From assembly GCF_900105005.1 (NCBI RefSeq), contig NZ_LT629748.1, forward strand, positions 3,534,001 to 3,598,000: a stretch of 64,000 nt of DNA, given 5' to 3'. The position numbers and the translations under genes were made by a program. Origin of the DNA: Halopseudomonas litoralis. Its GTDB lineage: Bacteria; Pseudomonadota; Gammaproteobacteria; Pseudomonadales; Pseudomonadaceae. This document shows, piece after piece, positions 10,210-18,430 of this stretch. The notes beneath the pieces were generated by a model. It made no database searches and was not told the origin of the DNA. It saw nothing but the letters and a program-made list of their open reading frames with translations. Positions within the stretch are counted from its first letter, which is position 1; every line of letters starts with the position of its first letter.

Positions 10210-10234
10210 ATTAACCTGCCCTGAGGTATCCTCA

Positions 10235-11182
10235 ATGTTGCCGCGTTTCCTGTTTGCTCTGGCCTGTACCCTGAGCATGTCCATGTCTGCCATGGCCGCG
10301 ACGCCCAGCGTGCTGACCACCATCAAGCCAGTGCAGCTGATTGCTGCCGCCGTGCTGGATGGTGTCGCCGAGCCCGATGTATTGTTGCCGCCAGGCGCAT
10401 CACCGCACAATTACGCGCTACGCCCCTCGGACCGCCGGCGAATTGCCAGCGCTGATCGTCTCTACTGGGTTGGCCCGGATCTGGAGCGCTTTCTGCAACA
10501 GTTGCTCGACAGCCAGCCCAGAGCTCGCCGTCTGGATGTCATATCGGGAGTGACGCTGCGCAGCTTCGATGACGCGCACCAGCATGCTGACGAGCATGAC
10601 GAGCACGGCCATGATACTCAACATTCAGCCCATGAGCATGACGATCACCAACATGCACCCGGCAGTCGCGATCCGCATATCTGGTTGTCGGTGCGCAATG
10701 CGCAGCATATTGCTCAGTGGATGGCGACGGACCTTGCGGGGTTGTACCCCGAGCATGGCGAACGCCTGCAGCGTAACGCTGCGGACTTCATCCAGCGCCT
10801 CGACCAGTTGCACGAGCGCCAGCGTCAGCGCCTGCAGCCACTGGCCGACAAACCCTACTTCGTCTTCCATGATGCCTATGGCTATCTGCAGGACAGTCTC
10901 GGTGTCCACCCGCGCGGGGTGTTCACCCTGTCCGAAGAAATTCAGCCCGGCGCCAGGCATGTCAATACTCTGCGTCAACAGCTCACCGCTGCCGGACCCA
11001 GCTGCGTATTCCGCGAGCCGCAGTTTCCGGCGCGACGGGCGGAAACCATTACCGCCGGCCTGCCGGTACGCAGCGCCGAACTGGACCCGCTGGGCATGGA
11101 TATAACACCCAACGCACAAGGCTATGAACAATTGCTGGAGACGCTCGGCAATACCCTGGCCAGCTGTCTGGAAAAGCTCTGA
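10235..11182 (+). CDS. znuA: Zinc ABC transporter substrate-binding protein ZnuA
   Basis: ZnuA is the periplasmic zinc receptor of ZnuABC. The 315-residue precursor has a signal peptide (FLFALACTLSMSMSAMAA). The cluster A-I blocks follow: the first zinc histidine in PPGASPHNYALRPSD, a His/Asp/Glu-rich loop at about residues 115-143 (HADEHDEHGHDTQHSAHEHD), DPHIWLS, and FHDAYGYLQ. The charged loop is typical of zinc-specific rather than manganese-specific receptors. A GAGG lies about 8 bases before ATG 10235. It is divergent from zur across the Zur box. Confidence 0.96.
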   Translation: MLPRFLFALACTLSMSMSAMAATPSVLTTIKPVQLIAAAVLDGVAEPDVLLPPGASPHNYALRPSDRRRIASADRLYWVGPDLERFLQQLLDSQPRARRLDVISGVTLRSFDDAHQHADEHDEHGHDTQHSAHEHDDHQHAPGSRDPHIWLSVRNAQHIAQWMATDLAGLYPEHGERLQRNAADFIQRLDQLHERQRQRLQPLADKPYFVFHDAYGYLQDSLGVHPRGVFTLSEEIQPGARHVNTLRQQLTAAGPSCVFREPQFPARRAETITAGLPVRSAELDPLGMDITPNAQGYEQLLETLGNTLASCLEKL

Positions 11183-11203
11183 TTGACTGGCGACAGCCAT
11201 GCC

Positions 11204-11977
11204 TCAGAGGCTGTTGCTCACATGTCCGCCATCCACGTTGATGATGGTGCCGGTGATGAATGAGCCTGCTTCGCTGGCGAGCAACAGCAGCGGGCCGTCC
11301 AGCTCGTCAAGTTGGCCCAGCCGGCGCATGGGTACCTTGCTGCGGATATAGTCCTGGCCCTGAGGGGTGTCGAAGTAATCGCCATTCATGTCGGTGCGGA
11401 AATAGCCGGGAGCAATGGCATTGACGCGGATATTATTGCGCGCCAGCTCCAACGCCATGGCCTTGGTCAACTGCACTATACCCGCCTTGGCCACGGCATA
11501 ATGACTCAGCGCGGTGCCCACGCGCAGTCCGAGGATGGAGGCGATATTGATCACGCAGCCGCCCCGTTCCGTCCTGGCCATGGCCAGGCTGGCCCGATGA
11601 GCTACCCGCCAGGCGCCATCCAGATTGGTGTCGATCATGCTGCGCCAGTTGCCTTCGGTCATGTTCAGAAACATCACCGGATCGGCGATGCCGGCGTTAT
11701 TCACCACAATATCCACCAGATCCCACTGCTGTTCGGCCTGCTCGAAGCCGTGATTGACGCTGTCGGCATCGGTGACGTCCATCGGCACCGCCAGCGCTTG
11801 GTGGCCCGCTGCCTGCAGTTCGGCCACCAGTGTCTGCAGCCGATCGATACGGCGTGCGGCCAGCACGACCCGAGCGCCGGCACTGGCCAGTACCCGTGCG
11901 AAATGCGCGCCGAGGCCGCTGGATGCACCGGTTACCAGCGCTGTTTTGCCTGTCAGATCAAAGCGTTGTTGGTTCAT
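11204..11977 (-). CDS. Short-chain dehydrogenase/reductase (SDR)
   Basis: A 257-residue classical SDR. It has the cofactor motif LVTGASSGLGAHFA (about residues 14-27), an Arg-rich stretch after beta-2 (AARRIDR) that suggests NADPH preference, NNAG, the catalytic Ser (NIASILG), YAVAK, and the C-terminal TGTIINVDGGHV. The fold and cofactor are clear, the substrate is not. It is convergent with znuA, with only 21 bases between the stops, and is transcribed alone. Confidence 0.88.
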   Translation of the reverse strand: MNQQRFDLTGKTALVTGASSGLGAHFARVLASAGARVVLAARRIDRLQTLVAELQAAGHQALAVPMDVTDADSVNHGFEQAEQQWDLVDIVVNNAGIADPVMFLNMTEGNWRSMIDTNLDGAWRVAHRASLAMARTERGGCVINIASILGLRVGTALSHYAVAKAGIVQLTKAMALELARNNIRVNAIAPGYFRTDMNGDYFDTPQGQDYIRSKVPMRRLGQLDELDGPLLLLASEAGSFITGTIINVDGGHVSNSL

Positions 11978-12171
11978 GGGGTCCCTGCCAGTTACTGGTT
12001 ATTTGCGAAGGTTTGAGTATCAATGATTCGCTCAACCGGCTCCAGTCCCGGAATGACGACTCATTCACCAACCCGTCCCGGCCAGTCCCCGCTGATTGAC
12101 CGGCAACCATGCGCTGCCTAACGGCTGGCGCTACACTATGGCCATCGCAGGGCCATGGAGACGTTCATCTG

Positions 12172-13935
12172 ATGCACATCAACCCCCGGTTGCAGCCACC
12201 CGGCGGCGAGGAGCTGTTGGCCTGGCTGCGTCACTACCGTCTCGCCTGGCTCGGCGGGGATCTGGTGGCGGGTGTGGTTACGGCCATCATGATCATTCCA
12301 CAAAGCATGGCCTATGCCATGCTGGCCGGCTTGCCGGTACAGATTGGCCTGTATGCCAGCTTGCTGCCGCTGATCGGTTATGCCCTGTTTGGCACCAGCA
12401 TGAGCATGTCCGTCGGCCCGGTGGCGGTAACCGCACTGATGACCGCAGCCCTGTTGGCGCCGCTGGCCAGTATCGGCAGTGAGCACTATCTTCAGCTGGC
12501 CATCTGGCTCGCGCTGCTGTCGGGCGTCATGCTGTTCGTGCTGGGTCTATTGCGCATGGGTTTTCTGGCCAACTTTCTCAGTCATCCGGTCATCAGCGGT
12601 TTCATCAGCGGTGCGTCCATCCTGATCATGTTCAGTCAGCTGCCGCATCTGTTCGGTCTGGCCAGTCTGCCGTCGTCTCCCGCGCAGTTGCTGGCAGCAT
12701 GGACGCCGGTCAACAGCCTGGTGCTGGGCATGGGGCTGGTGGCACTGGCCTGGCTGCTGTATGCCCGCAGCCGCCTGGCCGGGCACCTGCAGCGGTTCGG
12801 CATCGGCGCGTCAGCGGCACGCCTGCTGGCACGCTTGGCGCCCATACTGGTTGTGCTGCTCGGGTTACTGCTCACCATCGTCGGGGATTTGGGTGCGCGT
12901 GGGGTGCCGGTGGTGGGTAGCTTGCCGGCGGGGCTGCCATCGCTGGTCTGGAGCTCGCCGGATCTGTCCACCTTGCAGGCATTGCTGTTGCCCGCTGCAC
13001 TGATCAGTCTGGTGAGCTTCGTTGAAAGTGTCTCCATCGCCCAATCACTGGCGCGGCGCAAGCGCCAGAGCATCGATCCCGACCGCGAGTTGTTGGCGCT
13101 GGGCACGGCCAATGTGGGTTCGGCATTAACCGGTGGTTTTGCCGTATGTGGCGGTTTTTCACGTTCGGGAGTGAACGTCGAGGCCGGGGCCAATACCCCG
13201 CTGGCCGGCGTGGTATCCGCGCTGGTGATCGGTCTTATCCTGCTGACCATTGCGCCCCTGTTTGCCTGGCTGCCATTGGTGGTACTGGCGGTGGTGATTC
13301 TGGTGGCGGTGGTGCCGTTAATCGATACTGCTGCTCTGCGCCGTGCCTGGCGTTACGACCGGCGCGAAGGATTGACCCTGGCGGGCACCGCCGCCGGCGT
13401 ATTGGTGCTGGGTATTGAAGGCGGCATCGTGTTGGGTGTCGGTCTGTCGATCGTGACTCAGCTATGGCGCGGCAGTCGGCCTCATGTGGCGATTGTCGGT
13501 CGCGTACCGGGGACGCATTATTTCCGCAATACCCAACGTCACCTGGTGGAAACCGAGCCGCAACTGCTGGCTATCCGTATTGATGAAAATATCTTTTTCG
13601 CCAATACCAAAGCCATCGAGCGATCGATTCTGCAGGCCCTGCGCGATTATCCCGATACCCGCGAGCTGTTGCTGATCCTGTCAGCGGTTAACCATATCGA
13701 TAGCACCGGGCTGGATATGCTGCTCGAGCTGAGCCTGGGCCTGAACGAGCGCGATATCCAGATCCATCTGGCAGAGGTCAAAGGGCCGGTAATGGATCAG
13801 CTGGAGCAGACAGACTGGATAAGGGAGCAGGTCGCCGAGATATTTCCCAGCACACATATCGCCTTCAATACCCTGAGTGGCTTCAAGCGGCCATTGTCGG
13901 AAGCGGACGCAGAGCACACCCCCAAAACAGCTTGA
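12172..13935 (+). CDS. SulP-family anion transporter with C-terminal STAS domain
   Basis: SulP proteins carry sulfate, bicarbonate or other anions across the inner membrane. The 587-residue protein has an N-terminal signature (DLVAGVVTAIMIIPQSMAYA, residues about 25-45), about a dozen hydrophobic segments, GFAVCGGFSRSGVN in the transporter core, and a C-terminal STAS domain (about 460-570) with the HIDSTGLDML loop. I chose ATG 12172 because the family homology starts directly after it; the frame is open back to 12109. The substrate cannot be assigned. It is divergent from the SDR, and a cytochrome c' gene follows after 96 bases. Confidence 0.9.
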   Translation: MHINPRLQPPGGEELLAWLRHYRLAWLGGDLVAGVVTAIMIIPQSMAYAMLAGLPVQIGLYASLLPLIGYALFGTSMSMSVGPVAVTALMTAALLAPLASIGSEHYLQLAIWLALLSGVMLFVLGLLRMGFLANFLSHPVISGFISGASILIMFSQLPHLFGLASLPSSPAQLLAAWTPVNSLVLGMGLVALAWLLYARSRLAGHLQRFGIGASAARLLARLAPILVVLLGLLLTIVGDLGARGVPVVGSLPAGLPSLVWSSPDLSTLQALLLPAALISLVSFVESVSIAQSLARRKRQSIDPDRELLALGTANVGSALTGGFAVCGGFSRSGVNVEAGANTPLAGVVSALVIGLILLTIAPLFAWLPLVVLAVVILVAVVPLIDTAALRRAWRYDRREGLTLAGTAAGVLVLGIEGGIVLGVGLSIVTQLWRGSRPHVAIVGRVPGTHYFRNTQRHLVETEPQLLAIRIDENIFFANTKAIERSILQALRDYPDTRELLLILSAVNHIDSTGLDMLLELSLGLNERDIQIHLAEVKGPVMDQLEQTDWIREQVAEIFPSTHIAFNTLSGFKRPLSEADAEHTPKTA

Positions 13936-14031
13936 AACCATTGGCTACTGGTATTTTACCGGCGCGCCCGTTATATAACGTGGCGCGGCAGCCTGGCTGC
14001 CTCCGAGACAACATCAAACAAGGAGTAAAAC

Positions 14032-14499
14032 GTGAACAGATCCGTGATAGCCGGTGTACTGAGCGCGGCGCTGCTAAGCCTCAGCCTGAGCGCACAGGCC
14101 GTATCGCCTGAAGAACAGATCGAACTGCGCAAAGCCGGTTACAGCTATATGTCCTGGAACATGGGCAAGATCAAGGCACAGGTCATCGACCAGAGCGTCG
14201 CCTACAATCAAACTCAGGTTGCTACGGCGGCCAACACCATTGCCGCCATCGCCAATTCAGGGATGGGTGCGCTTTACGGACCGGGTACTGACAAGCAGGT
14301 CGGTGCTCAGACCACCCGCGTCAAGCCGGAAATGTTCGACAATTTCGATGACGTTGCAAAGATCTCTGCTCGCCTGAGCGACACCACGGGCAAGCTGGCA
14401 GCGGCAGCCGCCAGCGATGATCAGGCGGCTATTCGAGTGGCTTTCGGTGAAGTGGGTCAGACTTGCAAATCCTGCCACGACAAGTATCGGCAGAAGTAA
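14032..14499 (+). CDS. Cytochrome c' (class II c-type cytochrome)
   Basis: A 155-residue periplasmic protein with a signal peptide (VIAGVLSAALLSLSLSAQA). It has the four-helix-bundle pattern of cytochromes c', starting LRKAGYSYMSWNMGKIK and ending with the haem site TCKSCHDKYR (Cys about 145 and 148, His 149). Such proteins bind NO and may buffer nitrosative stress. AGGAG at 14022 precedes the start. It converges on a cytochrome b561 gene across a shared hairpin terminator. The pairing suggests b561 could be its electron partner, but that is inference. Confidence 0.92.
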   Translation: MNRSVIAGVLSAALLSLSLSAQAVSPEEQIELRKAGYSYMSWNMGKIKAQVIDQSVAYNQTQVATAANTIAAIANSGMGALYGPGTDKQVGAQTTRVKPEMFDNFDDVAKISARLSDTTGKLAAAAASDDQAAIRVAFGEVGQTCKSCHDKYRQK

Positions 14500-14508
14500 C
14501 TCGGTCCC

Positions 14509-14530
14509 CTGTGCGGGCTCGCCCGCACAG
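14509..14530. terminator. Bidirectional hairpin terminator
   Basis: CTGTGCGGGC and GCCCGCACAG form a perfect 10-bp stem with a TC loop, between the convergent cytochrome c' and cytochrome b561 stops. Confidence 0.75.
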
Positions 14531-14532
14531 AC

Positions 14533-15204
14533 TTACCAGGCCGGCGCGGGCGCGGGAGCTGGCATTGGAATCCAGCTGCCGTTGGCGGCCCACACCACCG
14601 CTGCAGCTATCAATAATGTCACGATAAAGGCAACCAGCCCCCCACCTCGCGGCTTCTCGGTCGTCTCGTGTGCATCAACCTGGCCATGGATCATCGGTCC
14701 CACCAGCTGTTTGCCGCGCAGGCGATAGATGATAATCGCCAACAGGTGCAGTCCGACCAGCAGATACATCCACCACTCGGTCTGACGGTGCCAGCTGCTC
14801 AAGGTCGCCACTGTGCTGGAAGAGACCGCCCGCGTCAGCGGACCACCAAAGGCGATGTCATCACTGGCGAACAGACCGCTGATAGCCTGAAAGGCAAACA
14901 GGCCGAGCGAAGCGTAAACTGACAATGCTCCGAGCGGATTGTGTCCGAGGCCCTGCCACTGCCCACGATAATAGCGGCCGATGGCTGCAAGTGAGGGGAA
15001 AAAGTTGGCAAACCGGGAATGTGTGGAGCCCAATACGCCCCAGACCAGACGGAAAGCCATCAGACCGACCACGGCCAGGCCGAACCTGGCATGCCATTCC
15101 ATCCAGCTGCCACCGAGGTTGATGGTGACCAGCGCACCGGTCACTGCCAACACCAGCAGCCAGTGAAATAACCGCAAAGGCAGATCCCAGACTGTAATCC
15201 GCAC
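14533..15204 (-). CDS. Cytochrome b561 family membrane protein
   Basis: A 223-residue di-haem type membrane protein. It starts VWDLPLRLFHWLLVLAVTG, the usual N-terminus of Ni/Fe-hydrogenase-type cytochrome b561 proteins with a haem histidine in helix 1. Further histidines occur in WHARFGL, SSWHRQTEWWMYLLVGLHLLA, again in membrane segments. The C-terminus is a Pro/Ala tail after one more helix. These proteins pass electrons between quinones and periplasmic cytochromes. Convergence with cytochrome c' is consistent with that role, though unproven. Confidence 0.9.
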   Translation of the reverse strand: MRITVWDLPLRLFHWLLVLAVTGALVTINLGGSWMEWHARFGLAVVGLMAFRLVWGVLGSTHSRFANFFPSLAAIGRYYRGQWQGLGHNPLGALSVYASLGLFAFQAISGLFASDDIAFGGPLTRAVSSSTVATLSSWHRQTEWWMYLLVGLHLLAIIIYRLRGKQLVGPMIHGQVDAHETTEKPRGGGLVAFIVTLLIAAAVVWAANGSWIPMPAPAPAPAW

Positions 15205-15305
15205 AGCGACGATGCTCCTTGAAAGAATAAGGGCGACAAGGCTATACGTTGGAGATGAAGCGGGGCAAGAGGCTGAAAGTCGCAGTTACAAAGCCCTGCG
15301 CCGAC

Positions 15306-15632
15306 TCAGTCGGCAGCGTCCCGCGCTGTCAGCAGTTCCGCCAGTCCCGCTAGAGCCTTGTGTTTGGCGACACTGGCCTGCGGACTGGCCGTGGAAGAAT
15401 CGCTGAAGTACTGCTGATCGGTGTAGCGGGAGTGTTCGTTGTCATGACAATACAGGCACAGCAGCTCCCAGTTGGAACCGTCTTCGGGGTTGTTGTCATG
15501 ATTATGGTCCCGGTGGTGCACGGTCAATTCGCTGATGCGCTTGCCGGTGAACTCCCGCGCGCAGCGCCCGCATACCCAGGGATACATTTTCAGTGCCTTC
15601 TCGCGGTAGCCCTCTTCCAGCTTCCTCGACAT
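15306..15632 (-). CDS. yajD: HNH endonuclease-domain protein, YajD family
   Basis: A 108-residue protein with the YajD layout: an N-terminal CGRC zinc pair (about residues 21-24), the HNH core (TVHHRDHNHDNNPEDGSNW, about 37-55) and a second pair in LCLYCHDNEH. The C-terminal tail is Ser/Ala-rich and variable. The family is a conserved house-keeping protein of unknown role, with an HNH fold that binds zinc and probably nucleic acid. It stands alone; cytochrome b561 lies about 100 bases downstream with the same orientation. Confidence 0.88.
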   Translation of the reverse strand: MSRKLEEGYREKALKMYPWVCGRCAREFTGKRISELTVHHRDHNHDNNPEDGSNWELLCLYCHDNEHSRYTDQQYFSDSSTASPQASVAKHKALAGLAELLTARDAAD

Positions 15633-15750
15633 GATGACTCCCGTTATCGCGCACGGCGAGATGCAGTGCTGTACCGAGCATAACTCGGGTGCCCGGTGCT
15701 GTCACTGTGGGAACAGGCCGGTGGGGGGAGTCAGTGTGAGCACAACCAAA

Positions 15751-15773
15751 ACCGGCCACATTACGTGGCCGGT
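15751..15773 (-). terminator. Rho-independent terminator of the DUF1328 gene
   Basis: ACCGGCCAC and GTGGCCGGT form a 9-bp stem with a 5-base loop. Read leftward the stem is followed by TTTT, as expected for a terminator of the gene ending at 15801. Confidence 0.75.
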
Positions 15774-15800
15774 ACGAGTTTGCGCTTCAGTTGATGCAGT

Positions 15801-15995
<195 letters not shown>

Positions 15996-16024
15996 TCAAT
16001 GCATCGGCCAGGCCGACGCCGGGT

Positions 16025-16870
16025 TCAGCTATCGGTTCCGACTTTCAGGGCGTCGGCATTGACACTCTTCACACCGCGCAGGTTTTCGGCAGTTTCCACG
16101 GCCAGATCTTTCTCGGCAGAGGTATTCACATGACCGCTCAATGTGACTTCACCGCCCTTGGTATCCACTGAAATATCCAGACCGTCGAGATTGCTGCTGA
16201 GCAGGAAGCTGGATTTGACCTTGCTGGTAATCCAGGCATCGCTGATGGCGCCACCGGCCTCGTTCGCTTTGGCCTTGGCCTTGTCAGCGGTACCCGCTTC
16301 GGCATTGATATTCAGCTTGTTGTCTACCTGGCGAACACCTTCAGTATTGCGCGCCAGCCGTTCGGCCAGTTCACTGGCGGTGTCGGAGTTGGCATTGCCT
16401 TCCAGCGTCACCACGCCATTCTTGGTAGTAACATTGATATCCAGCCCTTCAGTATTACGATTCCACAAAAGCTTGGACTTCACTGTCGCGGTGGTGGTTG
16501 CATCATTGAAGCGATCGGAAAAGCTGCCGTCCTTGTTGTCAGTACGGTCGGCGTTTTCACCCTCGACCTTGAGCTGGTTGTCCACTTCGCTGACACCTTC
16601 TACTCCAAGTGCCACCTGTTCGGCGAGATCCCGATCGACTTGCGATTCGACTTCACCGGTCAGCACTGCGACGCCATTTTCAATCTCGACATCAATGCTG
16701 AAAGGACTGAGATGCTGGTTGAGAGCGAAGGCGGTCCAGACAGAACCTTCCTGACGGGCTTCGGTGAGCTGACGAGTCATGTCACCGTCTTCGGCATGGA
16801 CTGCCATCGGGCTCAGGGCCATGAATCCAACGGTTGCGGTAGCAATGGCGAGTTTCTTCAATGTATGCAT
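16025..16870 (-). CDS. Periplasmic protein with three BON domains (OsmY-like)
   Basis: A 281-residue secreted protein: a signal peptide (LAIATATVGFMALSPMAVHA) followed by three BON repeats at about residues 36-105, 120-190 and 205-275. Each repeat has the pattern V-x-S/A-x-L and GVVTLEG or GEVTLSG, and a closing GVxxVDN. BON proteins such as OsmY act in the periplasm on envelope integrity under osmotic stress. Start 16870 is chosen because GGAG lies 7 bases before it; an upstream frame to 16894 has no site. It is divergent from algB over 216 bases holding a sigma-54-like promoter. Confidence 0.9.
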   Translation of the reverse strand: MHTLKKLAIATATVGFMALSPMAVHAEDGDMTRQLTEARQEGSVWTAFALNQHLSPFSIDVEIENGVAVLTGEVESQVDRDLAEQVALGVEGVSEVDNQLKVEGENADRTDNKDGSFSDRFNDATTTATVKSKLLWNRNTEGLDINVTTKNGVVTLEGNANSDTASELAERLARNTEGVRQVDNKLNINAEAGTADKAKAKANEAGGAISDAWITSKVKSSFLLSSNLDGLDISVDTKGGEVTLSGHVNTSAEKDLAVETAENLRGVKSVNADALKVGTDS

Positions 16871-16915
16871 TTCTGTGCTCCTATTCAGCGGCATGTTGCC
16901 GTTCGCTTATTACCG

Positions 16916-16933
16916 TTGCAGTAGTCATGCCAA
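16916..16933 (-). promoter_or_regulatory. Candidate sigma-54 promoter for the BON-domain gene
   Basis: Read leftward the sequence is TTGGCATGACTACTGCAA, with the invariant GG and GC of a -24/-12 promoter 10 bases apart and most of the consensus TGGCACG-N4-TTGC. It lies about 46 bases before the start codon. The divergent gene encodes a sigma-54 activator (AlgB type), which makes the match more suggestive. It is still a single weak motif. Confidence 0.4.
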
Positions 16934-17086
16934 TTATGTTTTATAAAAATATTCAATTAATTCAGATGGTTACTGTTTTTCGAAAAAGTCGTTGCCGTGC
17001 ACATTGCAAGAGTCGTAAAAAATAACCGTGCAACTTGCACGACGGACCGGTGACTAAATAAGCAACAGGGAAAACCGGAGCGGGCG

Positions 17087-18430
17087 ATGCACACAATTGA
17101 TAAAGAAGGACGCATTCTGCTGGTGGACGACGAGCCGGCCATCCTGCGCACCTTTCGTTACTGTCTTGAGGATGAGGGATACGCTATCGCAACCGCCAGC
17201 ACGGGGGAACAGGCGGAAGCCCTGGTACAGGCTCAGGTATTTGATCTGTGCTTTCTTGATCTGCGGCTGGGTGCTGATGATGGCCTGGATGTGCTGGCGC
17301 GGCTGCGGGTTCTGGCGCCGTGGATGCGGGTGGTGATAGTGACCGCACACTCGGCGATCGACACGGCGGTCAATGCAATGCAGGCAGGTGCGGCGGATTA
17401 CCTGGTCAAACCCTGCAGTCCTGAACAGCTGCGTATGGCGGCCGCCGGGCAGCTTGAGACCAGCCGCATGGCGGCGCGCCTGCAGGCGCTGGAGCAACAG
17501 GCGCCGGCGGCGGGTACTGATCTGAACTCACGTTGCCCGGCGATGAGATCGGTATTGGACACAGCGCGGCAGGTGGCCGATACCGACGCCAATATCCTCA
17601 TCCTCGGCGAGTCGGGTACCGGCAAGGGCGAACTGGCGCGGGCCATTCACGGATGGAGCAAGCGCAGCAAACGCGATTGTGTGACGGTCAACTGCCCATC
17701 GCTGAGTGCGGAGCTGATGGAAAGCGAGTTGTTCGGCCACGCTCGCGGTGCGTTTACCGGCGCCACGGAGAATACCCTGGGCCGGGTCAATCAGGCCGAT
17801 GGTGGTACCCTGTTTCTGGATGAGATAGGTGACTTTCCGCTGGCCTTGCAGCCCAAGCTGCTGCGTTTCATCCAGGATCGTGAATACGAGCGGGTCGGCG
17901 ATCCACAGACGCGCCAGGCCGACGTGCGCATCCTGTCCGCCACCAACCGCAATCTGCAGGAAATGGCGGCCGAGGGTACGTTTCGCGAAGATCTGTTCTA
18001 TCGGCTCAATGTCATTACGCTGACATTACCCCCCCTGCGTGAGCGACCTGAGGATATCCCCGATCTGGCGGAGCGGTTTCTGCTGCGTTTTGTCAGTGAT
18101 TACGCACGGCCTGCCCGCGGCTTCAGCGAAGCCGCGCTGGCTGCGCTGCAGCGGTATCCGTGGCCCGGTAATATTCGCGAACTGCGCAACATGATTGAGC
18201 GTGCCAGCATCATCTGCACCGACGAACTGGTCGATCTGGCACATCTCGGATTTGAAGGCTTACCCACAGGTAATGTGCCGCGGGCAGGAGGGGAGCTCAG
18301 TCTTGAGGAGCTTGAGCGAGCACATATCACCGCCGTGCTGGGTAACAGTGGCACCCTGGATCAAGCCGCGCGGATACTCGGAATCGACTCCTCCACACTG
18401 TACCGCAAGCGCAAGCAGCTCGGCCTGTGA
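17087..18430 (+). CDS. algB: NtrC-family response regulator AlgB
   Basis: A 447-residue regulator with three parts. The receiver domain (about residues 8-120) has the acidic pair DDE, Asp58 (FLDLRLG) and Lys108 (YLVKP). The AAA+ sigma-54 domain (about 145-370) has Walker A GESGTGKG, the GAFTGA sigma-54 contact loop (about 221-226), and Walker B GGTLFLDEIGD. A Fis-type HTH (LDQAARILGIDSSTLYRKR) ends it. Length, the PAMRSVLDTARQVADTDANI segment and the co-encoded KinB-like kinase match AlgB, which controls alginate and virulence genes in Pseudomonas. The stop overlaps the kinB start. Confidence 0.93.
   Translation: MHTIDKEGRILLVDDEPAILRTFRYCLEDEGYAIATASTGEQAEALVQAQVFDLCFLDLRLGADDGLDVLARLRVLAPWMRVVIVTAHSAIDTAVNAMQAGAADYLVKPCSPEQLRMAAAGQLETSRMAARLQALEQQAPAAGTDLNSRCPAMRSVLDTARQVADTDANILILGESGTGKGELARAIHGWSKRSKRDCVTVNCPSLSAELMESELFGHARGAFTGATENTLGRVNQADGGTLFLDEIGDFPLALQPKLLRFIQDREYERVGDPQTRQADVRILSATNRNLQEMAAEGTFREDLFYRLNVITLTLPPLRERPEDIPDLAERFLLRFVSDYARPARGFSEAALAALQRYPWPGNIRELRNMIERASIICTDELVDLAHLGFEGLPTGNVPRAGGELSLEELERAHITAVLGNSGTLDQAARILGIDSSTLYRKRKQLGL

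Noticed and set aside
10571..10660. His/Asp/Glu codon repeats in znuA as a tandem repeat or CRISPR-like array
   Set aside because: It is the metal-binding loop of ZnuA with codon-level similarity only. No CRISPR array is seen anywhere in the window.
13969..13980. CGTTATATAACG palindrome before the cytochrome c' gene as a second Zur box
   Set aside because: It lacks the 3-base spacer between GTTAT and ATAAC, and its gene is not zinc-related. It may simply overlap a -10 element.
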